DNA from: 2-12-FULL-65-11 sp049679965 | Lineage (GTDB): Bacteria; Acidobacteriota; Vicinamibacteria; Vicinamibacterales; CAVVIG01 | Direction: 5' to 3' | Assembly (NCBI GenBank): GCA_049679965.1 | Contig: JBAUGX010000255.1 | Location: forward strand, 1-36,275 | DNA length: 36,275 nucleotides | In this document: positions 7,472 through 14,552 of the stretch, piece after piece | Position numbering within the stretch: position 1 is the stretch's first letter | Layout of the letters: the number at the start of each line of letters is the position of its first letter | Translations under genes and position numbers: made by a program | Notes under the pieces: model-generated | What the model saw: the letters and a program-made list of their open reading frames with translations, nothing else | Database searches by the model: none | What the model was told of the DNA's origin: nothing

Positions 7472-10207
7472 TCAGCGGCTCGTCGGCACCTTCTGCCTGA
7501 GCTCCTCGAACCAGTTCTGCACGACGACGATGGTCGGCGCGGAGGATGGGTCCGGTGTAACGTCCTTGATCATCAGGAAGCGGCGCCCGTCGCGCGAGAT
7601 GTCATACCCGCGGCCAAACGCCTCCCCCGCGCCGAAGAAGTACTGTCCGGCCGCGAACATCCTCGTTGGGGTGGTCGCAGCCCAGCCAGGCCCGCGCTCA
7701 ATCCCGACCCGCATGACCGCGGCGGTCGAATCGCGGTAGAACAGTTCCCGGCCGTCCGGCCCCCACAGCGGTTGAAAGCCCCCACCAGGGGAGACCTGCC
7801 AGCGACCGCCGTTCACGTCGGGAAATGGACGCACCCAAATCTCCGCGCGCCCGGAGTCGTTGGATTGGTACGCGAGCCACCGGCCGTCAGGTGAGACCTC
7901 GCCGTTCTGTTCGCTGAAGGCCGTGTGCACGAGCGGTTCAACGCGATGGTCGTTCGAAAGCGAGAGGCGGGTGACATCGAATCCTTGCGCGGCCCCATCT
8001 CGCAAGATCACCCACGCCCCGTCGGGCGACACGCCTGTGGGAACGGTGTCGCCGGCGGATTTGTTCTGCGTCAGCTGTTCCGGAGTCCCCGTCCCGTCGC
8101 TCGCCTGCGAAAACACATTCCGCGTGCCGGTGCGACTCGATGTGAAGAGCACGCGTCGGCCGTCGGCCGTCCAGACGGGAAAGCGGTCTGGTGCTGCATC
8201 GAACGTGAATCGTGTCAATGTCCGACGTGCAAATTCCCAGAGCCAGATGTCGCTCTCCTGATCGCGGACGTCAATCGCCACGCGCGTGCCATCGGGCGAG
8301 AGCCTCAGATACTGGTACGCGCGGGCAGGCATCTGGATCGCCTCTTCCCGGCCCTGACGATCGACCCACACCAGCGTCCGCGGCGATGCCTGAAGGCCGC
8401 CTCGCACATAGACGAGCGTGCCGTCGGATGTTAGGTCGAATTCAGCGGAGCCCGTTGGCATCGTAAGAACCTGTGGCACGACCGGAACAGCAGTCCCGAG
8501 GACCTCCAGCCGCTCCAGGTCGAACGCAACCGCGCGAAGCGTTCCAGCTGCGCCGTACACGAGATGGCCACTCGGCACGTAGCGGGCCGCGCTGCCGCCT
8601 CGGAAGAGGATCTTCTGCGCGCCAGTCTTCAAGTCGAGAACGGCGACCTGCGCGTTGTCGATGCCGCCGGCATCGAGGATCGTGAACAGGACCGCCTCGC
8701 CCCCCGGCAGAAACTCCGGCCAGACGTGGTCGACTTCGCCGCGATCCAGGTTGGGGTGCGTCAGTACGGTCGTCGCCTCAGCGCCCTCGGATAGTTGTTC
8801 GAGACCTGTCGAGAGTTCATCGGTGGCGAAGATGATGGTGCCGTTCTCGCCCCACGTGGCTCCGCGTATGGTTCGCGCCCCGAGCTTCGAGAGACTCTGG
8901 ACAGCCCCACCGTTGATTGCGGCCTTCTTCAGCAGGAACTCTCCGACGAAGCCGATCCATTTCCCGTCGTATGAGAAGAACAGGCCCAGCGGAAAATCCG
9001 CTCCCACAAGCGGCACTGGGTCGAGTTGGTCCAAGGTTCGCACGAACAGCCGCCTGCCGTTGTCTCCCACGTAGACGATGTGTGCGCCATCCGGAGAGAT
9101 TGCGACGTCGCGGCCAGGAAATCCGGTGACGGACAGGGCCGATGTCCCGGAGGCCGCGATCGGCAGGCGGGCGACGCGGCGAGGGGCCGGGCGCGTCTCG
9201 AACCAGACAGCCGCGGCTCCGCCGACGGCGGCTGCGAGGACCGCGACGACAACCGCGACACGCAGCCACACGCCGCTCCCCCGCACCGGCGCGATCGCCA
9301 CCGCCGGATCGGCGGCCGGCGCAGCCATCGCCGGCTCGTTCATGAGGAAGATCGCCGTCGAGATGTCTCCGATCCGCCGTTGGGGGTCCTTTTCCAGGCA
9401 CCGCTGGACGAGCAGGCGGAGGGCCGCAGGCAGGTGTGGTCCGAGCATCGTCCAATCGGGTTCACGGCCCAGGACGGCCGCCAAGGTATCGGCCACGTTG
9501 TCCTTCGCGAACGCGGCCTGGCCGGTCAACATCTCGTAGAGTACGCAGCCGAACGCCCAAATGTCCGTCCTCCGATCGGTTTCCCGGCCCTTTGCCTGCT
9601 CCGGCGACATGTAGGCCGCCGTCCCCAGAATCGTCCCCGGCATCGACATTACGGTCAGCATGGTTGGCGCGTTCGACAGCGCCGCACTGCCGGCGTCTCC
9701 CAGGCGAATCTTTGCCAGCCCGAAGTCGAGCACCTTCACCATGCCCGCTGGTGTGATCTTCACATTGGCCGGTTTCAGGTCCCGATGCGTGATGCCCTTC
9801 TCGTGCGCCGCTCCGAGCGCGTCGGCGATCTGACGAGCGATGGAGAGGACCTCGTCCAGCGGCAGGCCCTTCGACGGACCAGATAGGGTCCGCCCTACAT
9901 CCTTCAGGCGATCCCCCAGCGTCGGACCGTCGACCAACTCCAGCACCAGCGCGCGCACGCCACCTGATTCTTCGAGTCCGTAGATCGCGGCGATGTTGGG
10001 ATGATTGAGCGAAGCCAGCACCTGGGCTTCGCGCCCAAAGCGTGCGATCCGATCCGGTTCCTGCGCATAGAGATCCGGTAGGATCTTCAGCGCCACGTCG
10101 CGGCCGAGTTTCGTGTCCCGCGCGCGATACACCTCGCCCATGCCACCGCTGCCAATCAGCGCGACGACTTCGTACGGGCCGAGACGAGTGCCAATTACAT
10201 GCGGCAT
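7472..10207 (-). CDS. Transmembrane Ser/Thr protein kinase with C-terminal TolB/WD40-like propeller
   Basis: Eukaryotic-like kinase (PknB type) with an exported sensor. Kinase domain at about residues 10-270: glycine loop IGSGGMGEVYRAR, ATP Lys in VALKIL, catalytic HRDLKPANVKI, DFGLAK, GTAAYMSPEQAKG. One membrane segment at about 312-335 (VAVVVAVLAAAVGGAAAVWF). The remaining about 570 residues look like PD40/TolB-type beta-propeller repeats (for example SPDGTRVAIDVRDQESDIW, TADGRRVLFTSSRTGTRNVF, SPDGRWLAYQSNDSGRAEIW) and should be periplasmic. The alpha-C/hinge area carries KDVGRTLSGPSK, which looks like a repeat-derived insertion (9876-9891). It is divergent from prmA and interrupts the dnaJ-prmA neighbourhood. 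Kinase calling is firm; ligand and substrate are unknown. Confidence 0.93.
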   Translation of the reverse strand: MPHVIGTRLGPYEVVALIGSGGMGEVYRARDTKLGRDVALKILPDLYAQEPDRIARFGREAQVLASLNHPNIAAIYGLEESGGVRALVLELVDGPTLGDRLKDVGRTLSGPSKGLPLDEVLSIARQIADALGAAHEKGITHRDLKPANVKITPAGMVKVLDFGLAKIRLGDAGSAALSNAPTMLTVMSMPGTILGTAAYMSPEQAKGRETDRRTDIWAFGCVLYEMLTGQAAFAKDNVADTLAAVLGREPDWTMLGPHLPAALRLLVQRCLEKDPQRRIGDISTAIFLMNEPAMAAPAADPAVAIAPVRGSGVWLRVAVVVAVLAAAVGGAAAVWFETRPAPRRVARLPIAASGTSALSVTGFPGRDVAISPDGAHIVYVGDNGRRLFVRTLDQLDPVPLVGADFPLGLFFSYDGKWIGFVGEFLLKKAAINGGAVQSLSKLGARTIRGATWGENGTIIFATDELSTGLEQLSEGAEATTVLTHPNLDRGEVDHVWPEFLPGGEAVLFTILDAGGIDNAQVAVLDLKTGAQKILFRGGSAARYVPSGHLVYGAAGTLRAVAFDLERLEVLGTAVPVVPQVLTMPTGSAEFDLTSDGTLVYVRGGLQASPRTLVWVDRQGREEAIQMPARAYQYLRLSPDGTRVAIDVRDQESDIWLWEFARRTLTRFTFDAAPDRFPVWTADGRRVLFTSSRTGTRNVFSQASDGTGTPEQLTQNKSAGDTVPTGVSPDGAWVILRDGAAQGFDVTRLSLSNDHRVEPLVHTAFSEQNGEVSPDGRWLAYQSNDSGRAEIWVRPFPDVNGGRWQVSPGGGFQPLWGPDGRELFYRDSTAAVMRVGIERGPGWAATTPTRMFAAGQYFFGAGEAFGRGYDISRDGRRFLMIKDVTPDPSSAPTIVVVQNWFEELRQKVPTSR
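9876..9891. repeat. Small palindrome inside the kinase gene
   Basis: GGACC-6 nt-GGTCC in the segment that encodes VGRTLSGP, next to GCCCTACA. The kinase fold does not require this segment, so I suspect a decayed dispersed palindrome, but a single copy cannot prove it. Confidence 0.3.
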
Positions 10208-10310
10208 GGGATCGAGATCAACATTTCCTCAACAGGCGCCTGGGCCCAGTGGCAGGACCAGTCAAATGACTTGCCGTCGTTGGTCGAGAGGGAGGCGCTC
10301 ATTGTAATGG

Positions 10311-11156
10311 GTGGTCAGTCCTCTGACTCGTGAAAAGCGTAACTGGCCCGCGCTCGACGTGCGGTGTGCCGGCGATCCCGACCTGACACTGGCCACCGCC
10401 GACGACTTCGGTCCGACGGGGGTCGAACAGCGCGGCGACACACTGCGGCTGTTCTTCGCGACGGCTTCGGCACGCGACGCCGCAGGTGTCGTACTGGCTG
10501 CAGGCGGCCACAGTGTCGAGCTCGTCGAGGTGGACGACGAAGACTGGGCCCGGCGATCTCAAGAAGCGCTCGGACCGATCACAGTTGGCCGGATCAACGT
10601 GACACCACCGTGGTCACGCCAGCCACCAGTCACCAGCCACCAGCCGCCAATCACAATCGTGATTGCCCCGTCGATGGGGTTCGGGACGGGCCACCACGCG
10701 ACGACGCGGCTGTGTCTGGCCGCTCTGCAGACGATTGATTTGTCGAATCGATTCGTCCTGGATGTCGGCACCGGGTCTGGCGTGCTGGCGATCGCCGCCG
10801 TGCAACTCGATGCGGCCCGGGCCCTGGGCATCGACAACGACCCGGATGCCATTCAGGCCGCGACCGAGAACCTCGCGCTCAATCCCCGGTTCGATCGGGT
10901 CGAGTTCCGCGTCACTGACCTGACGTCGGCGTCGCTACCCGCCGCCGATGTCGTCACCGCGAACCTCACGGGTGCACTTCTCGTTCGCGCCGCGGGATCG
11001 CTGCTGGCCGGCGTCCGGCCTGGCGGCACCCTCATCGTCAGCGGCCTTCTTACCGAGGAAGAAGCCGCCGTCCGCGCCGCACTTCCGCCTGATGTCATCT
11101 GGAAGAGCGAAGAAGATGGCTGGGTCGCCCTCGCGTTCCAATTACCCAGCCACTAG
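10311..11156 (+). CDS. prmA: Ribosomal protein L11 methyltransferase PrmA
   Basis: SAM-dependent trimethylation of ribosomal protein L11. N-terminal substrate-recognition part (WPALDV, about residues 1-85), then the class I methyltransferase: MGFGTGHHATTRLCL, motif I VLDVGTGSGVLAIAA, acidic loop GIDNDPDAIQAA and the NxxGxLL-like TANLTGALL. GTG at 10311 is the first start after an in-frame stop (TAA 10305-10307). Between TPPW and the conserved VIAPSMGFGTG lies the extra segment SRQPPVTSHQPP, encoded by a 7-bp repeat array (10618-10652), and the stop codon falls in a second array (11147-11170). The insertion is in a surface-type linker, so activity is probably kept. Divergent from the kinase gene. 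Confidence 0.92.
   Translation: MVSPLTREKRNWPALDVRCAGDPDLTLATADDFGPTGVEQRGDTLRLFFATASARDAAGVVLAAGGHSVELVEVDDEDWARRSQEALGPITVGRINVTPPWSRQPPVTSHQPPITIVIAPSMGFGTGHHATTRLCLAALQTIDLSNRFVLDVGTGSGVLAIAAVQLDAARALGIDNDPDAIQAATENLALNPRFDRVEFRVTDLTSASLPAADVVTANLTGALLVRAAGSLLAGVRPGGTLIVSGLLTEEEAAVRAALPPDVIWKSEEDGWVALAFQLPSH
10618..10652 (+). repeat. CAGCCAC heptamer array in frame inside prmA
   Basis: About five degenerate 7-bp units of CCAGCCA/CCAGTCA, read as SRQPPVTSHQPP. Three heptamers equal seven codons, so multiples of three units keep the frame. The same motif occurs at 11147-11170, 27434-27490 and, inverted, at 28047-28080. Confidence 0.8.
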
Positions 11157-11170
11157 CCACCAGCCACCAG
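11147..11170 (+). repeat. CAGCCAC heptamer array across the prmA stop
   Basis: Three units (CAGCCACTAGCCACCAGCCACCAG-type sequence, 7-bp period). It supplies the last prmA codons and its TAG stop, and is in the same orientation as the array within prmA. Confidence 0.75.
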
Positions 11171-11217
11171 AATGTCACTTCACCTCAGGCCCGCTCGTGC
11201 GGTCTAATAGAGGCGCT

Positions 11218-13065
11218 ATGCACCGATCCATCCGGCTCTGCACGCTGCTCCTGGCCACCGCGCTCGTTAGCGTCGGCGCCGCCCAGCAGCGCCAGGGAGG
11301 CGCCGGGCAGCCTGGGCAGCAACCGGCCCGCGACACGCCCGCGCAGACACAGGACACGCCGCCATCTCCCAAGGGACTTGTCAGCGGTCGCGTGTTGGCG
11401 TCGGATAACGGCCGACCAGTCAAGCGCGCGCGCGTCTTCGTCACCGCCGCCGAACTGCCAGGCGGCCGCGGCGTGCTCACCGACGATGAGGGGCGCTTTC
11501 AGCTGACGGAGCTGCCTGCCGGGCGCTACACCTTGACCGTCCAGAAGTCGGGATTCGTCTCGTTGGCCTTCGGCCAGCGGCGGCCGCTCCAGGCCGGGAC
11601 GCCCCTGCAACTGGCAGATGGCCAGGAAATCAAGGGCATCGAATTCCGGCTGCCGCGCGGCAGCGTGATCGCCGGCCACGTGTTCGACGAGGACGGCGAC
11701 CCGATGCCCGGCGTAGTGGTTCGCGTCCTGCGTTACCAGTATCAGCAAGGCGACCGCCGGCTGGTGTCGGCCGGCACGTCGCAAACCGACGACCGGGGAC
11801 AATTCCGCGTGTGGGGCTTGATGCCCGGCGACTATTACGTCGACGCCCAGACACGAATTAACGTGGCCGGCCTCGGCCCCGCGGGTGGGCCCGGCGGGGG
11901 CGGGCGCGGTGGACGCGGCGGGCCACCTGCGGGCGGTGGCCTCGCCGGCCAGATCGCCGGCGCGGTAGGCGCGATTGCCGGGGCCAACATCGCGGCGTTG
12001 TTCGGACCGGTCGACGAGAGCCAGAAGGCATACGCGCCGACCTACTTCCCTGGCGTCACGGCGATCGATGAAGCGCGGCCCATCACGCTCGGGCTCAGCC
12101 AGGAATCGGAGAATGTCGATTTCAGCCTGCAGCTGGTCCACGTCGCCCGCGTCAGCGGCCGCGTCAGCAATGCCGACGGGACCGCGGCGACGGCCGGCAA
12201 CGTGAACCTGACGTCTGAGACCAACGGCGGCGGGCGCGGCAACCAGCTGGGCGTCAACTACGGCAGCCGGATCGACTGGGATGGGTCGTTCTCGATGGGC
12301 AACGTGCCTCCGGGTCGGTACATCCTGCGCGCGCGCAGCGATGACACGGGCCAGCCGGAGTTTGCGAGCCAGCCCCTGACGGTGGGCGGCGGTGGCGACG
12401 ACATCAACAACGTCAGCGTGATCCTGGCCAATGGCGGCAGCATCAGCGGCACGATTTCGTTTCCGGCGACGCAGTCGCAGCGGCCCGACCTGACGCAGCT
12501 GCGTATCGCCGCGCCGTCGCTCGAGCCGACGGTCGGCAACCAGTCGCAGGCGCGCGTCGACAAGGACGGCAATTTCACGATCGACGGCATCCCCGCCGGC
12601 CCGCACCTGATTCGGCCGAACGGCCCGCTTCGTGGCTGGACGCTCAAAGCGGTGCTCGTCAACGGCCGCGACGTGACCGACACGCCCATCGATCTGCGCA
12701 GCGGTCAGCGGGTGGCCGACGTGTCGATTACCTTCACCGACAAGGTCAACGAGATCAACGGCACGATCACCAACGAGCAGGGTGCGCCGATCACCGAGTA
12801 CACCGTGCTCGCCTTCTCCACCGATCCGTCGTACTGGCAGGTGCAGTCGCGCCACATTGCCACGGCCCGACCCGACCAGACCGGCAAGTTCAGAATCCGA
12901 GGTCTGCCGACGGGCACGTACTATCTGGCCACGGTCGACCCGGCCCAGCAGGGCGAGTGGTTCAACCCCACATATCTCGAAGAGCACCGCATCGGCGCCT
13001 CGAGGGTGAGCCTGGCCGAAGGCGACACGAAGACGCAAGACTTCAAACTCAAAAGTCAAAACTAA
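11218..13065 (+). CDS. Secreted carboxypeptidase-regulatory-like (Ig-fold) domain protein
   Basis: Exported protein of unknown role, 615 aa. The ATG at 11218 is preferred over upstream starts because it follows AGAGG by 4-6 nt and opens a signal peptide (MHRSIRLCTLLLATALVSVGAAQ). A Gln/Pro-rich linker leads to a CarboxypepD_reg-like domain (GLVSGRVLASDNGRPVKRA to GRYTLTVQKSGFV), a second one (GSVIAGHVFDEDGDPMPGV to GLMPGDYYVDAQTR), a Gly-rich stretch around 11880-11945, then further beta-rich repeats (ARVSGRVSNADGTAATAGN, VNEINGTITNEQGAPITEY). Such modules often sit on outer-membrane or extracellular proteins in this phylum; no TonB barrel follows. The C-terminus FKLKSQN is encoded by an AT-rich repeat array and may not be native. 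Confidence 0.85.
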   Translation: MHRSIRLCTLLLATALVSVGAAQQRQGGAGQPGQQPARDTPAQTQDTPPSPKGLVSGRVLASDNGRPVKRARVFVTAAELPGGRGVLTDDEGRFQLTELPAGRYTLTVQKSGFVSLAFGQRRPLQAGTPLQLADGQEIKGIEFRLPRGSVIAGHVFDEDGDPMPGVVVRVLRYQYQQGDRRLVSAGTSQTDDRGQFRVWGLMPGDYYVDAQTRINVAGLGPAGGPGGGGRGGRGGPPAGGGLAGQIAGAVGAIAGANIAALFGPVDESQKAYAPTYFPGVTAIDEARPITLGLSQESENVDFSLQLVHVARVSGRVSNADGTAATAGNVNLTSETNGGGRGNQLGVNYGSRIDWDGSFSMGNVPPGRYILRARSDDTGQPEFASQPLTVGGGGDDINNVSVILANGGSISGTISFPATQSQRPDLTQLRIAAPSLEPTVGNQSQARVDKDGNFTIDGIPAGPHLIRPNGPLRGWTLKAVLVNGRDVTDTPIDLRSGQRVADVSITFTDKVNEINGTITNEQGAPITEYTVLAFSTDPSYWQVQSRHIATARPDQTGKFRIRGLPTGTYYLATVDPAQQGEWFNPTYLEEHRIGASRVSLAEGDTKTQDFKLKSQN

Positions 13066-13149
13066 GAACTTAAAACTTGAGACCTCACCGCACGCCACGC
13101 TGGATCACGGCTCTTAGCGTCGAACTCTTCAGTTTTAACTTTTGAGTTT
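13045..13149. repeat. Inverted pair of AT-rich heptamer arrays between two convergent genes
   Basis: Left arm 13045-13063 and right arm 13131-13149 are complementary over 19 bases with one mismatch (AAACTCAAAAGT core), with more units of the same kind beside each arm (13067-13080, 13150-13163). The 67-nt middle shows no gene. The arms begin inside the 3' end of the Ig-fold gene and end at the rsmE stop. The transcript could fold as a long hairpin and may end transcription from both sides. Confidence 0.8.
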
Positions 13150-13162
13150 TAACTTTTGACTT

Positions 13163-13903
13163 TCAGAAGTCTCCCCAGAGAAATTGCAGCACGCTAATCG
13201 CCGCGACCGGTACGGCGTCGGCGCGAAGCGTGCGGCTCCCGAGCGTCATCAGTCGGATGCCACGCGCGTGCGCGGCTTGCCACTCCCCTTCGGTCCATCC
13301 GCCTTCCGGCCCCACGACCACCACGGCTTCCGACGGTGTCGGCTGGCCGCGAAGGACGGACAGCGACTCTGTATCGGCCGACGCGCCGGGCTCGACGAGC
13401 ATCAGGGCCACCGGGGCCAGGGGCTCGCCCAGCCAGACATCGAGAGTCAGCGGCATTCGCACCTCCGGCACAGTGGCCCGCCGGGACTGCTTCACTGACG
13501 CCAGCGCCACGCGCCGCCAGCGATCGACGCGGTTGCCTCGCTGCAACGCGGCAACCGTCACTTCGGCACGCGTTGTGACGATGGGCTGAATCGCCGATAC
13601 GCCCAGCATCACCGCGTCGCGGACCACATCGTCCATCTTGTCGCCCTTGAGCACGGCCTGCACGAGCGTGATGGCCACGACCGGCTCGGCGATCGGATCG
13701 ACGCGCGACACCAACAGCGCGCGCACGTCGCGCGGGCCGGCGGCGACGACCCGCGCGAGAAACTCCAGGCCACGTCCATTGAACACCGCGATCGTGTCGC
13801 CCACGCCCAGCCGCAGCACGCGCACGAGGTGCTCGCCTTCCTCGCGCGGCAGGACGACGGTGTCGTCGCCGGGGTCGAGGGAGGGTGCGAAGAAGCGGTG
13901 CAC
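13163..13903 (-). CDS. rsmE: RsmE, 16S rRNA m3U1498 methyltransferase
   Basis: Methylates N3 of U1498 of 16S rRNA; SPOUT fold with a C-terminal knot. N-terminal PUA-like domain starts MHRFFAPSLDPGD with EGEHLVRVLRLGVGD; the knot has VVVGPEGGWTEGEWQAA, LMTLGSRTLRADAV and AISVLQFLWGDF. I place the start at GTG 13903 because the preceding codons come from a repeat array and a TATAAT lies exactly 6 nt upstream, giving a leaderless message. 246 aa is normal. The usual R-LR-x-ET motif is RTLRADAVP here, a small departure. In many bacteria rsmE follows prmA on the same strand; here it is inverted. Confidence 0.93.
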   Translation of the reverse strand: MHRFFAPSLDPGDDTVVLPREEGEHLVRVLRLGVGDTIAVFNGRGLEFLARVVAAGPRDVRALLVSRVDPIAEPVVAITLVQAVLKGDKMDDVVRDAVMLGVSAIQPIVTTRAEVTVAALQRGNRVDRWRRVALASVKQSRRATVPEVRMPLTLDVWLGEPLAPVALMLVEPGASADTESLSVLRGQPTPSEAVVVVGPEGGWTEGEWQAAHARGIRLMTLGSRTLRADAVPVAAISVLQFLWGDF

Positions 13904-13909
13904 GGACGA

Positions 13910-13915
13910 ATTATA
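13910..13915 (-). promoter_or_regulatory. -10 box of leaderless rsmE promoter
   Basis: TATAAT on the minus strand, six nt before GTG 13903, so transcription should start at or next to the start codon. Immediately upstream (plus 13916 onward) is the octamer array, so no independent -35 box exists. Confidence 0.65.
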
Positions 13916-14009
13916 GGTGCGGGCGTGCGGGGGTGCGACGGTGCGGAGGGTGCGGGCGTGCGGCGGTGCGGAGGGTGCGACGGTGCGACGGTGCGACGGT
14001 GCGACGGTC
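13916..14009 (+). repeat. GTGCGACG-type octamer array (left border of four-helix-bundle block)
   Basis: About eleven 8-bp units, variants GTGCGACG, GTGCGGAG, GTGCGGGC and GTGCGGCG, the last four being identical. It joins the rsmE -10 box directly on its left. The mirror-image array (CACCCTCG units) lies at 14464-14532 on the other side of the four-helix-bundle gene. Confidence 0.85.
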
Positions 14010-14038
14010 AGGTACGGATCGTGCCTGCTCAATGTGGC

Positions 14039-14452
14039 ATGGTCGCGACACACTACCGAGAACTCGTTTGTTGGCAGCTCGCGCACGAGTTGAAATGCGA
14101 AGTGTACGCATTTACCGACCAGGCCCCGGTCAACCGGCATAGAGATTTCTGCGATGACATCCGTGCATCGAGTCGGTCCGCGCCTTCAAACATCGCCGAG
14201 GGCTTCGGACGCCAGACGCATCGGGAGTTTGCACGCTTCCTGTCAATCGCTCGCGGGTCGCTGGGCGAGACCGACAACCACCTTCAGGACGCGTTCGATT
14301 GCCGTTACCTGACGGCTTCGGAGTTCGCTCGGCTATCCGCACTCGCCCGCCGCGCGCTGGTCACAACGACACGGCTGCAGTCATACCTCCTCCGCACTCC
14401 GGATCGCGTTCCTCCGAGCCAGCGACCACCGACCAGGCACCGACACGACTAG
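14039..14452 (+). CDS. Four-helix-bundle protein (S23/IVP family)
   Basis: Small helical protein of the family first seen in intervening sequences of 23S rRNA genes and also related to Avd of diversity-generating retroelements; molecular role unknown. 137 aa from ATG 14039. Helix 1 THYRELVCWQLAHELKCEV; the signature SAPSNIAEGFGRQTHREFARF; then LSIARGSLGETDNHLQDAF and a final helix ARLSALARRALVTTTRLQS. The tail after about residue 120 is Pro/Arg-rich and may be read-through into non-family sequence. No ribosomal RNA gene is near. The gene lies alone between rsmE and a kinase, bracketed by octamer arrays in inverted orientation. Confidence 0.88.
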   Translation: MVATHYRELVCWQLAHELKCEVYAFTDQAPVNRHRDFCDDIRASSRSAPSNIAEGFGRQTHREFARFLSIARGSLGETDNHLQDAFDCRYLTASEFARLSALARRALVTTTRLQSYLLRTPDRVPPSQRPPTRHRHD

Positions 14453-14463
14453 GCCATTTCGCG

Positions 14464-14532
14464 CCTTGCACCTTGCACTTTGCACCTCGCACGTCCGCAC
14501 CCTCGCACCCTCGCACCCTCGCACCCTCGCAC
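14464..14532 (+). repeat. CACCTTG heptamer / CACCCTCG octamer array (right border of four-helix-bundle block)
   Basis: Starts as 7-bp units (TTGCACC, 14464-14486) and becomes 8-bp units (GCACCCTC, four copies, 14497-14532). Reverse complement of the right part is GTGCGAGG, the same family as the array at 13916-14009. Its right end occupies the -35 region of the kinase promoter. Confidence 0.85.
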
Positions 14533-14537
14533 AATAT

Positions 14538-14546
14538 TGGTATACT
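14538..14546 (+). promoter_or_regulatory. Extended -10 of leaderless kinase promoter
   Basis: TGGTATACT matches TGn-TATAAT. Exactly six nt (CCCCGC) separate it from GTG 14553, as for rsmE. The -35 zone consists of octamer repeats. Confidence 0.65.
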
Positions 14547-14552
14547 CCCCGC

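Noticed and set aside
7450..7500. Sixteen-codon ORF after dnaJ (MKALKES start)
   Set aside because: Too short, overlaps the convergent kinase gene end, and resembles no known leader peptide or gene start.
11185..13098. 637-codon minus-strand open frame
   Set aside because: Antisense shadow of the secreted Ig-fold gene, which has a signal peptide, ribosome-binding site and domain repeats.
13904..14140. N-terminal extension of rsmE to an upstream ATG
   Set aside because: The added residues are translated from the octamer array and from the divergent four-helix-bundle gene; a TATAAT lies between, so GTG 13903 is the supported start.
13916..14532. CRISPR array
   Set aside because: Units are 7-8 bp without unique spacers and no cas genes are present.
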